Assembly: GCA_035948315.1 (NCBI GenBank) | Contig: DASZJG010000095.1 | Location: 1 to 64,000, forward strand | DNA length: 64,000 bases | Source of the DNA: CAJCJE01 sp035948315 | Lineage (GTDB): Bacteria; Actinomycetota; Actinomycetes; Mycobacteriales; Pseudonocardiaceae | Direction: 5' to 3' | Part shown: positions 17,703-26,768 of the stretch, piece by piece | Layout: each line of letters begins with the position of its first letter | Numbering within the stretch: the stretch's first letter is position 1 | Position numbers and translations under genes: made by a program | The notes under the pieces: model-generated | Databases searched by the model: none | Told to the model about the DNA's origin: nothing | The model's input: the letters and a program-made list of their open reading frames with translations, nothing else

Positions 17703-18325
17703 AAGGCCGCGATGGTCGCCGGTGCGCGTTCGGCACGCGTGAGCGCGCGCAGCAGGGCGGTCGCGCCGTGCTGTCGGGCGGCGAGCGTGGTCAGCAGGGC
17801 AAGGGTGGCGTCCGGCCGGGCCGGCTCCGGTGTCGGCACGCCGATGCTCACCGCCAGGTCGTCGATGTGCACCAGCAGTTCCATCGTGCGGCCGAGCAGG
17901 AAGTCGTCCAGCCGCAGCCGCCAGTCCCAAAGGGACAGTTGGACCAACCGGTCCTCGGGTTCGGCCGCGAGCATTGCGGGCAGCCTGCGCACGGCGTCGG
18001 CGGCGCGCTCGGCCAGTGCGGTCGGCCCGTCGGCCGCGAGTCGCGCGCTGCCTTCCCGGATCCGGACGTGCTCGGGTTCGTCGTGGCCGGCGTGGCGCCA
18101 GGCGACCCGGTCGTAGTAGGTGATGATGTCGATCAGTTCGGCGTCGCCGGGCGGTTCCGCCAGGGCTCGTTCGGCGAAGAAGATCTGTCCGGCCAGATGG
18201 CCGGCGAGCCCGGCGACGGTGTAATGCGCCAGCGCGCTGGGTCGCTGCCAGACCCGCGCCAGTTCCGGCGCGGCGAGCAGTTCGGCGGCGGCATCGGCGG
18301 CCACGAGGTAATCGGTCCTGATCAT
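17699..18325 (-). CDS. DinB/maleylpyruvate isomerase N-domain-fold protein
   Basis: A 208-residue protein from the ATG at 18325, whose start overlaps the PhzF stop by four bases (ATGA), implying coupled translation. It has the four-helix arrangement of the mycothiol-dependent maleylpyruvate isomerase/DinB superfamily: a His in SALAHYTVAGLAGHLAGQIFF and a later LGRTMELLVHIDDLAVSIG segment where a metal-binding His is usual. Members are metal-binding thiol transferases or of unknown role. A mycothiol-linked step in the same pathway as PhzF is plausible but unproven. Confidence 0.75.
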   Translation of the reverse strand: MIRTDYLVAADAAAELLAAPELARVWQRPSALAHYTVAGLAGHLAGQIFFAERALAEPPGDAELIDIITYYDRVAWRHAGHDEPEHVRIREGSARLAADGPTALAERAADAVRRLPAMLAAEPEDRLVQLSLWDWRLRLDDFLLGRTMELLVHIDDLAVSIGVPTPEPARPDATLALLTTLAARQHGATALLRALTRAERAPATIAAF

Positions 18326-19176
18326 GCCGGCAGCCGCTCCAGCGTGCCGGTGCCGACCAGCACCACGTCGCCGCCAACCTCGACCGTGCCGCCGTGTACC
18401 CGAATGGCGATTTCGCTGGCACGGCCTAGGAACCGGCCCTGCCGCAGGGTCGCGGTCTGCCCGTCGTGGAGTCGTTCGTGGCGGTGCAGGTAGGCCGCGA
18501 CGCAACCGGCCGCGCTGCCGGTGGCCACGTCCTCCACCAGGCCGTCGTTGCTCCAGTGCCGGCCTTCCGGCGTGCTCGCGTCGAGCAGGTAGGCGAACTG
18601 GGCGCCCAGCGCGTCGAGCCGCTCGGCCAGATCCGATGGCACGATCCGGGCTCGGTCCAGTGCGCCGGCGCGGACCGGCAGGATCAGGTAGCGCAGCCCG
18701 GTGGACACCACCTCCGGCGGCAGGTCCGGGTCGAGGTCGTGCTCCGCCAGTGCGAACCATGCGGCCAGGTCGGCGAGTGGCACGTCCGGCTCGCCGAGAA
18801 ACTCGGCCGCGCCCTGGTCCACCACTCCCGCGAACCGGCCCGGCTCGCCACGCCGCGTAGTCACCCGAACCGTGCGCGCGGGCAGCCCGATCGTCCAGGA
18901 TTCCGAGGCCGTGTCGCCGTGCAGTTCGTGCAGCACGCAGGCCGCGCCGAGCACCGGATGGCCGGCGAAGTCGAGCTCATCGACGAGGTCGAACACGCGT
19001 GCCTGCCAGCGGCGATCGTCGCCGTCGCGAGCCAGGAAGATCGACTCGAAGTGCCGCAACTCCTGGGTGATCCGGGCCATCTGATGGGTACTCAGACCCC
19101 TCGCGTCCGGGAACACGGCAAGGCTGTTGCCGCGATACGGCTCCGGAGCGAACACGTCGACATGGTGGTAGCGCAC
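18322..19176 (-). CDS. PhzF-family isomerase/epimerase
   Basis: A 284-residue protein with a GTG start. The first half opens RYHHVDVFAPEPYRGNSLAVF and has the catalytic Glu context HFESIFL (PhzF Glu45 equivalent) and DFAGHPVLGAACVL. The second half repeats the fold and includes DVATGSAAGCVAAYL. PhzF-type enzymes catalyse isomerisation by proton transfer without a cofactor. In this context it does not sit in a phenazine cluster, so the substrate is open. It is the first gene of the minus-strand run and diverges from the LysR gene across 72 bp. Confidence 0.88.
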   Translation of the reverse strand: MRYHHVDVFAPEPYRGNSLAVFPDARGLSTHQMARITQELRHFESIFLARDGDDRRWQARVFDLVDELDFAGHPVLGAACVLHELHGDTASESWTIGLPARTVRVTTRRGEPGRFAGVVDQGAAEFLGEPDVPLADLAAWFALAEHDLDPDLPPEVVSTGLRYLILPVRAGALDRARIVPSDLAERLDALGAQFAYLLDASTPEGRHWSNDGLVEDVATGSAAGCVAAYLHRHERLHDGQTATLRQGRFLGRASEIAIRVHGGTVEVGGDVVLVGTGTLERLPA

Positions 19177-19248
19177 CTGCGGAACGCTACTCAGCGTCGT
19201 CGGCGATCAGAACTGGCAAAATTCGACCGGGGGATATAAGAATTCGTT

Positions 19249-20097
19249 ATGGCGCAAGATCTGGAGACCGGGCTGTTGCGGGCGTTCGTCACCGCGGTGC
19301 GCGCGGGCAGCATCAGTCGCGCGGCGCTGGCCCTTGACCAGACGCAGCCCGCGCTCAGCCAGCAACTGCGCAAGCTGGAACGCGGCACCGGCCAGACCCT
19401 GCTCCGCCGCACCTCCACCGGGGTGACGCCGACACCGGCCGGGGAGGCGCTGCTGCCCTACGCGGAGCGCATCCTCGCGCTCTCCGCGCACGCCCTGCTC
19501 GCCACCCGCGCCGGCCTGACCGGGCACTGCGGGGTCGGGCTGATCGAGGATCTCACCGCCGCGTACCTCCCGCAGGCGCTCGCCGACTTCACCCGACTGC
19601 ATCCGGACGCGACGCTGGAGCTGATCAACGCGCCCGGCCCGCAGATGCGCGAACTGTTCGACCTCGGCCGGGTGCACATCGCGCTGTGCGACCCGGAGTA
19701 CTTCGCCCAGGCGCCGCGTTGGTCGGTGCGACTTCCGTTGGCCTGGACCGTCGGCCCCGGCTTCGATCCGCACGCCGATCCGCTGCCGCTGGTGCTGTTC
19801 TCCCAACCGTGCCGCTGGCGCGACCCGGTGCTCGCCGCGCTGAACGCGGCAGGCCGGAACTGGCGGATCGCGTTCGAGAGCACCGGACTTGCCGGCATCC
19901 AGGCCGCGGTGCGGGCCGGACTGGGGGCCGCGGCGCTGCTGCCGGCCAACATCGGCACGGACGCGATCGCGGTGCACGACCAGACCCTGCTACCGGCCCT
20001 GCCGGACGTCACCCTGGGCCTGCTGCGCCATCCGAGCACGGCCGGTGATCCACTCATCGATGCGGTGGAAGCCGTGTTGCGCGGCATCACACCGTGA
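19249..20097 (+). CDS. LysR-family transcriptional regulator
   Basis: A 282-residue protein with an N-terminal winged helix-turn-helix (RAFVTAVRAGSISRAALALDQTQPALSQQLRKLE, read in two blocks) and a C-terminal periplasmic-binding-type sensor domain (about 90-280). It is transcribed away from the PhzF operon with a 72-bp spacer, the classical LysR arrangement. It probably activates or represses that operon in response to a pathway metabolite. It converges with the AraC gene, leaving only 7 bp. Confidence 0.9.
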   Translation: MAQDLETGLLRAFVTAVRAGSISRAALALDQTQPALSQQLRKLERGTGQTLLRRTSTGVTPTPAGEALLPYAERILALSAHALLATRAGLTGHCGVGLIEDLTAAYLPQALADFTRLHPDATLELINAPGPQMRELFDLGRVHIALCDPEYFAQAPRWSVRLPLAWTVGPGFDPHADPLPLVLFSQPCRWRDPVLAALNAAGRNWRIAFESTGLAGIQAAVRAGLGAAALLPANIGTDAIAVHDQTLLPALPDVTLGLLRHPSTAGDPLIDAVEAVLRGITP

Positions 20098-20104
20098 ATC
20101 TGTG

Positions 20105-20917
20105 CTACGACGCGTAGTTCGGCGCCGCCCACGCGACGGCGTCGACGGCGAGCCACGGTGCGGCGGCGACGGCGGTCGGCGTCAGTCCGGCGAAGGCGAC
20201 GGCCTCCCGGTTCAGATGCGACTGGTCGACGTAGCCGCTGTCCGCCGCCACGAGCGCGGCGCTGGTGCCGGCGGCGAGCCGGTGGGCGGCGTGGTCGAAC
20301 CGGACCAGTTGGGCGGCCTGCTTGGGGGTCAGGCCGATCTGCGAACGGAACCGGGCCCACAGCCGCTTGCGGCTCCAGTCGACCTGCTCCGCCAGTGCTT
20401 CGATGCGCACCCGACCGTGCTTGGTCACCATCCGCGACCAGATGAACGCGATCTCCGGGTCGACAGCGCGGCCCGCCTGCGCGCGCCGCGCCAGCCCGGC
20501 CTCGGCGAACGCGAACCGCTCCGCCCAGGACCCGATCGCACCCAACTGTTCCTGAACGCGCGCCGCGTCGCGGCCCCAGACGTCCTCCAGGGCGATCACG
20601 GATCCGTCCAGGTCGGCGCCCGCGCCCAGCACCGCGTGGGCGAGCACCGGCGAGAGCCGTACCTGCAAACATTCGATGGCCTGGCCGCGCGCCCGGACCT
20701 CGCGGGGCAGCAGACCCAGCACGCCGCAGCCGCCCTCGCGCCTGCCGCCCGCGTCGTCGACGACCAGCGCGTCGCCGAAGTTCATGAACAGCGTGACCGC
20801 CGGATACGGGATCACCTTGAGGTCGACGGTCTCGCTCGCCCGGCCGGTGAAACCGGCCATGGCGAGGCCCGGCAGCCTGCCCGGCCGCGCGGGAACCGTG
20901 ATGTCCCACGGGTGCAT
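20105..20917 (-). CDS. AraC-family transcriptional regulator
   Basis: A 270-residue protein from the ATG at 20917, where homologous sequence begins (HPWDITVPARPGRLPGLAMAGF). The N-terminal part is a cupin-like sensor region with VKVIPYPAVTLFMNFGD-type strands. The C-terminal part has two helix-turn-helix motifs, including VRIEALAEQVDWSRKRLWARF and SGYVDQSHLNREAVAFAGLTP. Its target is not evident. The nearest same-strand gene upstream is the TcmP-like gene, 74 bp away. Confidence 0.88.
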   Translation of the reverse strand: MHPWDITVPARPGRLPGLAMAGFTGRASETVDLKVIPYPAVTLFMNFGDALVVDDAGGRREGGCGVLGLLPREVRARGQAIECLQVRLSPVLAHAVLGAGADLDGSVIALEDVWGRDAARVQEQLGAIGSWAERFAFAEAGLARRAQAGRAVDPEIAFIWSRMVTKHGRVRIEALAEQVDWSRKRLWARFRSQIGLTPKQAAQLVRFDHAAHRLAAGTSAALVAADSGYVDQSHLNREAVAFAGLTPTAVAAAPWLAVDAVAWAAPNYAS

Positions 20918-20991
20918 GCCGCCATCGTACGAGCGCGGCCGGCGCGAACCTCCCGCCGAAGGTCGGCGCCTGGCGGCCAGCCCGCGTGGGC

Positions 20992-21897
20992 TCAGCGCAG
21001 GCCCGGGTGACTCACGATCGTGCGCGGCGACATGCGGCCCTTCGGCGGCTGGCGATCGATCGTGCCGGCCGCCGCGGCGGAGGTCAGCAGCCGCACGGTG
21101 TCGGCGGGACGGTAGATCGTCTCCCGCACCGTGTGCTGCTGAAGATCGGCCACCGTGCACCGGCCGCGCCGGGCCAGCTCGCCCAACACCGCCGCGCGCA
21201 ACGGATGCAGCTGCGGATTCAGCGAGATGTCGACCGCCGTGTGCTCCGGATCGAGCGGATCGCGGTATCGGATCCCGGCGAACTCGTCGGCCGCCCACAG
21301 CTCGTCCTTGAACCGCGCGAGATGCTTGGCGTCACCGGTTCCGAACAGCAGCAGCTGCACCTGCCCGTCCGCGTCGGCCAGCTCGACCGTGGCCGCACAG
21401 GAAAGACCGGCCTCGCGCAGCCGCGCCCGGTAGGCGGTCACCTGCTCGGTGTCGGCCTGCGGCAGGATGAGCAGCACCTCGCGCGCCTTGCCCGGACCCA
21501 GCGTGGCCACCAGTTGCCACACCGCGGCCTCGTCCATGACGCTGCCGGCCACGATGTCGATGTGCGCCAGCATCGGCCCGGCCACGGCCAGTTCGGCCGC
21601 GTCCTCGACCGAGCGCAGCGAGAGTCCGGCAGGCGCACCCAACCCGGCGAGCACGCCCGCCAGCGACTCGGTCGCCGTCCGCAGGATCACCACGTCCAGC
21701 TGATGACCCGCGAGTTTGTCGGCGAACTCGCCGAACACGCGCAGCGCGTCCGCCGCGAAATCGTCCCGGCTGCCGTCGACGTAGGTGGCGCGCCGGTGCG
21801 ACCGCAGGACGACCGGCGTCCACGCGTCGAGATAGCGGACCAGCAGCTCGCGCGTGACCGCGGTGTGTGGTCCGGAGCGCTCCACCCGCTCGGCCAT
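20992..21897 (-). CDS. Three-Cys-motif-partner (TcmP)-like protein, degenerate
   Basis: A 301-residue protein. The opening RELLVRYLDAWTPVVLRSHRRATYVDG resembles the start of TcmP proteins, which have a methyltransferase-like fold, but the following glycine loop (FAGPG in relatives) reads SRDDF here. LLLFGTGDAKHLARFKDELW resembles the later TcmP block. The last 80 residues look like a winged helix (LRAAVLGELARRGRCTVADLQQ). Authentic TcmP proteins occur beside a three-Cys-motif protein, and none is visible here. The ATG at 21897 abuts GGAGG, so the in-frame GTG 12 bases on could be the true start. Function unknown. Confidence 0.6.
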   Translation of the reverse strand: MAERVERSGPHTAVTRELLVRYLDAWTPVVLRSHRRATYVDGSRDDFAADALRVFGEFADKLAGHQLDVVILRTATESLAGVLAGLGAPAGLSLRSVEDAAELAVAGPMLAHIDIVAGSVMDEAAVWQLVATLGPGKAREVLLILPQADTEQVTAYRARLREAGLSCAATVELADADGQVQLLLFGTGDAKHLARFKDELWAADEFAGIRYRDPLDPEHTAVDISLNPQLHPLRAAVLGELARRGRCTVADLQQHTVRETIYRPADTVRLLTSAAAAGTIDRQPPKGRMSPRTIVSHPGLR

Positions 21898-21995
21898 CCT
21901 CCGGTTGTACCCCAATCGGCCCTGGTAGAAAAGACGCGCTCGCCCTGACACCGGATGTCTTGACACTGGATAGGGCGTGCGCGACCATCGCGATC

Positions 21996-22762
21996 ATGAC
22001 CGACCAGCCGGAAATCCAGCGTATCGGCAATGGCGAGCATGGTGTGATCGCCCTGCACGGCTGGTTCGGCTCCGGTTCGGCCTGGGGCCCGCTGCTGCCG
22101 CACCTGGACGGTTCCCGGTTCAGCTACGTCTTCCCGGACTACCGCGGTTACGGCGCGCGCAAGGCCGAAGCAGGCGAACACACCATCGCCGAGGCCGCCA
22201 CCGACGCGTTCGCGCTGGCTGATCAGCTTGGCTGGCAACGGTTTTCGCTGGTCGGCCACTCGATGGGCGGCTCGGTCATGCAACGCGTGCTGGCCGACGC
22301 GCCGGACCGAGTGCGGGCGCTGGTCGGCATCTCGCCGGTGCCGGCGAGCGGCGTCCCGTTCGACGAGCAGGGCTGGCAACTGTTCTCCGGCGCGGCCGAC
22401 GAGCCGGGCAACCGGCGCGCCATCATCGACCTGACCACCGGCAACCGGCTCACCGGAGTGTGGCTGGACGCGACGGTCAAACATTCCCTGGACAACTCCG
22501 ACCGCCAGGCGTTCGCCGACTACCTGACCGCCTGGGCGAAGACCGACTTCCACGGCGAGATCGAGGGAAACCCGGTGCCGCTCAAGGCGATCGTCGGCGA
22601 ACACGACCCGGCGCTCGGCGAAGCCACCATGCGCGCCACGTTCGCGCGGTGGTACCCGAACTTCGAGATCGAGGTCCTCGCCAACGCGGGCACTACGCCA
22701 TCGACGAGACGCCGGTGGCGCTGGCCGGAGCCATCGAGCGATTCCTGGCGCAACGAGGCTGA
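21996..22762 (+). pseudogene. Alpha/beta hydrolase with a single-base frameshift near its end
   Basis: The frame from the ATG at 21996 encodes an alpha/beta hydrolase: oxyanion region HGWFGSGSAW, nucleophile elbow GHSMGGS and acid loop VGEHDPALG. At about 22690 it leaves the family pattern (NAGTTPSTRRRW). One frame over, at the same spot, the expected continuation appears (HYAIDETPVALAGAIERFLAQRG, stop at 22762), including the catalytic His. One missing C after GCGGG restores the frame. The repaired protein would be 255 residues and would end 3 bases before the P450 gene. Either the enzyme is inactivated or the base is a sequence error. Unrepaired, the frame runs to 22916, overlapping the P450 gene. 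Confidence 0.85.
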
Positions 22763-22765
22763 CCG

Positions 22766-24004
22766 GTGGCGACGCCGGACGTTTTCGATCCGCTGGTCTT
22801 CGCGGACGGCGTTCCGCACCAGGCGTTGCGCTGGTTGCGGGACAACGATCCGGTGTCCTGGCAGGCCGAACACGCGGTGCTGGACTGGCCCGCCGGGCCC
22901 GGCTACTGGGCGGTGACCCGGTACGCCGACGTGAAGGATGTGCTGCGCAACCCCGATCCGTTCTCCTCCTGGGCCGGCGCGACGCAGATCCGCGACCCCG
23001 AGCCCGACGATCTCGCCTTCATCCGGCGCATGATCCTCAACATGGACCCACCCGAACACAACCGACTGCGTCGCCTGGTGTCCGCGGTGTTCACCCGACG
23101 CAGGCTCGACCGCTTCGCCGAAGCGATCACCACCCGAGCCCGCGACCTCCTGTCGAACGTCGCCGCCGACGGCCGCTGCGATCTACCGGTCCAGGTGACC
23201 GACGATTTCCCGCTCCACAACCTCGCCGACCTGCTCGGCGTGCCGGTCGAGGATCGAGGGCTGCTGCTGCGCTGGACGAACCGGGTGATCGGCTACCAGG
23301 ACCCCGAGCATGCCGAAGTCGTGCGCGACCAGGCCGGCAAACCGATCAACCCGCGCTCGCCCGCGATGCTGCGCGACATGTTCGACTACGCCCACCGACT
23401 CGCCGACGCCAAACGCGCCAGGCCCGCCGACGACCTGATGACCGCGCTCGTTCAGGCCGAAGTGGACGGACGAGCGCTGGACGACCCCGAATTGGAGATG
23501 TTCTTCTTCCTGGTCGTGATCGCCGGCAACGACACCGTGCGCAGCGCCCTGCCCGGCGGGGTGCTCGCGCTCGCCGAACACCCCGCCCAGCAACAGTTGC
23601 TGCGCGAAGCACCGGATCTCCTGCCGAGCGCCGTCGAGGAGATGCTGCGCTGGCACCCACCCGTGCTCTCGTTCCGCCGCACCGCGACCCGCGACACCGA
23701 ACTCGCCGGCCGCCAGATCAAGCGGGGCGACAAGGTCGTCGTCTACCACATCTCCGCGCACTACGACGAACGCCAGTTCCCCGACCCGATGCGCTTCGAC
23801 ATCCGCCGCGAGCCCAACGACCACGTGGCTTTCGGACAAGGCCCACACCTGTGCCTTGGCGCGCACTTCGCCCGACTCCAGATGCGGATCTTCTTCCGCG
23901 AACTGATCGACGCGCTACCTCAGATCCGCCTCGACGGCGAACCCACGCGACTGACCTCCAACTTCATCAACGGTCTCACCCACCTACCGGTCGCCTGGAC
24001 GTGA
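22766..24004 (+). CDS. Cytochrome P450
   Basis: A 412-residue soluble bacterial P450 with a GTG start. The I-helix has VIAGNDTVRSA with the usual Thr. The ExxR motif is in EEMLRW. The heme loop FGQGPHLCLGAHFAR holds the Cys ligand. NMDPPEHNRLRRLVSAVFT is the standard helix C region. Overall it resembles the CYP125/CYP142-type branch, but I do not assign a family. It lies 3 bases after the end of the repaired alpha/beta hydrolase gene, so they were probably co-transcribed. No ferredoxin is adjacent. An FprA-type reductase is at 38873. Confidence 0.92.
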   Translation: MATPDVFDPLVFADGVPHQALRWLRDNDPVSWQAEHAVLDWPAGPGYWAVTRYADVKDVLRNPDPFSSWAGATQIRDPEPDDLAFIRRMILNMDPPEHNRLRRLVSAVFTRRRLDRFAEAITTRARDLLSNVAADGRCDLPVQVTDDFPLHNLADLLGVPVEDRGLLLRWTNRVIGYQDPEHAEVVRDQAGKPINPRSPAMLRDMFDYAHRLADAKRARPADDLMTALVQAEVDGRALDDPELEMFFFLVVIAGNDTVRSALPGGVLALAEHPAQQQLLREAPDLLPSAVEEMLRWHPPVLSFRRTATRDTELAGRQIKRGDKVVVYHISAHYDERQFPDPMRFDIRREPNDHVAFGQGPHLCLGAHFARLQMRIFFRELIDALPQIRLDGEPTRLTSNFINGLTHLPVAWT

Positions 24005-24097
24005 AGTTGACAAAAAGTGGTCATGGGCGTCGCCGGTGACTCGACGGCCGTAATATTCGAACTATGGCTACCAGTCATCGATCATTGTGCGGGGTTC

Positions 24098-26710
24098 ATG
24101 GTCGCTGAAGGAAAACGTGCCAATGAGTTGACCGGTCGTGCCGACAAGGGCGGACGGGTCATTCAAGCGGTGGGAGACGTCCATGTTCACGAGCACGAGG
24201 TCAGCGTGGCGGCTGCCGCCATGCACACCCTTCCTCGGGACACGGTGGTCTTCACCGGGCGCGACGCCGAACTCGCGCGGCTGTTGGCCGCCGTGACCAC
24301 GGCCATTTCATCGGATTACCCGGTATCCATTCACGCCATTGACGGAATGGCGGGCGTCGGCAAGACGGCGCTCGCCATTCACGCCGGGCATCTGTTGGCT
24401 GAGCGCTTTCCCGAGGGGCAGTATTTTCTCCGGCTGCACGGTCACACGCCCGGCCGGATGCCGGTCGAATCGGCCGATGCGCTCGCCTCGCTGTTGGTCG
24501 CCGATGGCGTTTCACCGCAGGAGATTCCGCCCGATGTCGATGCCCGCGCCGCATTGTGGCGACATCGGCTGGCCGGTCGGCGGACCCTGATCATCCTCGA
24601 CGACGTGGTCGGCCACGACCAGGTGGAACCACTGCTGCCGGGCAGCAACGAATGCCTGGTGATGATCACGAGCAGGCGCAGGCTGACGGCCATCGACGCG
24701 GCGGTGACGCTTCCGCTGGACGTGCTGCCGACCGACGTCGCCGTCGAACTGTTCATCCGGGTCGTCGGGCGTGCGGTGGCCGCGGTAGAACGTCAGGCCG
24801 TGCGGGACATCGTCACCCTATGCGGCTGTCTGCCGTTGGCTGTCTCGGTGCTGGCCGGCCATCTGCGCCACCATCCCAAGTGGACAGCCGAAGATCAGCT
24901 GGCCGAGCTGCGTTCCGCCCACGACCGGCTGGCCGAACTGCATGCCGAGGACGTCGCGTTGATCGCGGCGTTCGAGACGTCGTACCGGGATCTGGCGCCG
25001 GACCAGAAACTGCTGTTCCGGCTGTTGAGCCTGCATCCCGGTGTCGATTTCGACGTGTACTGCGCGGCCGCTCTCGCCGGGATGTCGATGACCGAGGCCC
25101 GGCAGTGCGTGGCGGGCCTGTACGGCGATCATCTGCTCGACGAACTGGCGCGGGGCCGATACCAGATGCACGACCTCGTACGTGACTACGCCAGCTCACT
25201 TGCCGGCGACATCGAGCAGACCGCCCGGGACGACGCCGTGGCCAGGCTGCTCGACTACTTCGAGTACACCGCGACTGTCGCCGGCCGCCACGTGAGCACC
25301 CGCGTTGTCGACGAGCTGGCCGAGACCGCGCCACATCCGGGAACACCGGTACCTGACATCTCCGGACTGGATGGTGCGTTGGCCTGGCTGACGGCAGCGC
25401 GCGGTTCCTTGCTTGCCTGCGCCTACTTCGCTCATCGGACGCAGGACCGGGCTCGGTTGGTGCGCCTGGTCAGCGCCGTCGCGACCTTTCTCCGGCACAG
25501 CGGCCCGTGGAACCAGGCCGCGCGGCTGGACGGCCTCGCCGTCGAAGCCGCCCGGCAGGACGGCGACCGTGCTGGCGAGGCGGGTGCCCTGATCAACCTC
25601 GGCGTGATTTTGCGTTTGAAGGGCGACTACCAGGATTCGCGCGGCGCCCTGACCAGTGCGCTGAGCATCTATCGCGAGATCGGCGACCGTCTCGGCGAGG
25701 CCGAGGCGTTGATGCAACTCGGCTCGGTGCAGCAGTTGAGCGGTCAGTACCAGGGTGCGATCGACGCGGCGACGGACGCGCTGGCGATCTACCGCGACCT
25801 GGAAAACCGGGTCGGCCAGGCAAATGCGCTGATCGGACTGGGCACGACGCGGCCGTTGGTCGGCGACTATCCCGGAGCGGAGGAGGCGCTCGCGCAATCG
25901 CTGGAGATCTCCCGCGAACTGGGCGACCGGTTCGCCGAGGCGAACGCGCTCAGCGAACTGGGCGCCGCACGACACCTCGTCGGCGACTATCCGGGCGCCG
26001 TCGACGCGCTGAACCAGGCGCTGGAGATCTCGCGCGACCTCAATGCCCAGACCGCGGAAGCCTATGCGCTCAACGAAATCGGCCTGGTCCGGCAGTTCGT
26101 CGGTGACTATGTCGGGGCGAACGCGGCATCGACCGAGGCGTTGAAGATCTATCGCGAATGGGGCTCTCGTGCCGGCGAAGCCGACGCCTTGGCCTATCTC
26201 GGCGGCCTGGGCACGCTCACCAGCGACTATGGGAACGCGGCGGAAGCACTGGCCGAGGCGCTGGCCATCTACACCCAACTCGGTGACCCGTTCGGCCAGG
26301 CGCGTGCCCTGACCAGGCTGGGCACCCTGCGCTGCCTGACCGGCGACCACGACGGAGCCGACGAAGCGCTGACTCGGGCCTTGAAGCTCTATCGCGAACT
26401 CGGCCACCAACGCGGCGAGGCCGAGACGATGAACAGCATCGGCGCACTGCTGCTGGAACGCGACGAGCCGGAGCGGGCCATGGCCGCCTATCGCACCGCG
26501 CTCACCCTGGCTCGCCAGGTGTCCAGTCCGATGGAGGAGGCGCTCGCGCTGGAAGGCAGCGGCCGGTGTGCCCGCGCGCTCGGTAACGGTGCCGAAGCCA
26601 TCGGCTTCCTGCGTGCCGCCGAGACGATATACCGGACCATCGGTTCGGTCCGGCATGACCAGGTCGTCGACGCGTTGGCCGGACTGGAGAATGGTTCATC
26701 CGGTCGATAG
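24098..26710 (+). CDS. NLR-like STAND NTPase: signalling motif, NB-ARC, TPR repeats
   Basis: From the ATG at 24098 it is 870 residues (frame open from GTG 24017). Residues about 18-32 carry GGRVIQAVGDVHVHE, a short Gly/Val/Gln motif resembling bacterial amyloid-signalling or RHIM-like motifs. NB-ARC follows: Walker A GMAGVGKT (83-90), Walker B TLIILDDV (163-170), TSRRRL (191-196), GCLPLA (243-248) and MHD (357-359). About ten 40-residue TPR-type repeats (about 475-860; pattern LGDR.GEA.AL..LG......GDY.GA) form the probable sensor. The next gene is a TIR effector with a matching C-terminal motif, 58 bp on. Predicted: ligand sensing by TPRs, oligomerisation by NB-ARC, and templating of the TIR protein by the motif. 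The TPRs are very alike, suggesting recent expansion. Confidence 0.9.
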   Translation: MVAEGKRANELTGRADKGGRVIQAVGDVHVHEHEVSVAAAAMHTLPRDTVVFTGRDAELARLLAAVTTAISSDYPVSIHAIDGMAGVGKTALAIHAGHLLAERFPEGQYFLRLHGHTPGRMPVESADALASLLVADGVSPQEIPPDVDARAALWRHRLAGRRTLIILDDVVGHDQVEPLLPGSNECLVMITSRRRLTAIDAAVTLPLDVLPTDVAVELFIRVVGRAVAAVERQAVRDIVTLCGCLPLAVSVLAGHLRHHPKWTAEDQLAELRSAHDRLAELHAEDVALIAAFETSYRDLAPDQKLLFRLLSLHPGVDFDVYCAAALAGMSMTEARQCVAGLYGDHLLDELARGRYQMHDLVRDYASSLAGDIEQTARDDAVARLLDYFEYTATVAGRHVSTRVVDELAETAPHPGTPVPDISGLDGALAWLTAARGSLLACAYFAHRTQDRARLVRLVSAVATFLRHSGPWNQAARLDGLAVEAARQDGDRAGEAGALINLGVILRLKGDYQDSRGALTSALSIYREIGDRLGEAEALMQLGSVQQLSGQYQGAIDAATDALAIYRDLENRVGQANALIGLGTTRPLVGDYPGAEEALAQSLEISRELGDRFAEANALSELGAARHLVGDYPGAVDALNQALEISRDLNAQTAEAYALNEIGLVRQFVGDYVGANAASTEALKIYREWGSRAGEADALAYLGGLGTLTSDYGNAAEALAEALAIYTQLGDPFGQARALTRLGTLRCLTGDHDGADEALTRALKLYRELGHQRGEAETMNSIGALLLERDEPERAMAAYRTALTLARQVSSPMEEALALEGSGRCARALGNGAEAIGFLRAAETIYRTIGSVRHDQVVDALAGLENGSSGR

Positions 26711-26768
26711 CTCGACATGTGGTTCAATCGAAACACGGCCGATTTCTGGCCAGCCGGAGGTTTTCAAC

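Noticed and set aside
22766..24004. P450 as part of the TIR-NLR system
   Set aside because: It ends about 94 bp before the NLR start and is linked by 3 bp to the hydrolase instead. P450s are not known components of such modules.
18322..24004. A biosynthetic gene cluster made of PhzF, P450, ABM and terpene cyclase genes
   Set aside because: The genes are far apart, on different strands and under separate regulators, with no core synthase linking them.
24007..24056. TTGACA (24007-24012) and TAATAT (24051-24056) as the NLR promoter
   Set aside because: Spacing of 38 bases is incompatible with a standard sigma-70 promoter. One of the two may be real, but not as a pair.
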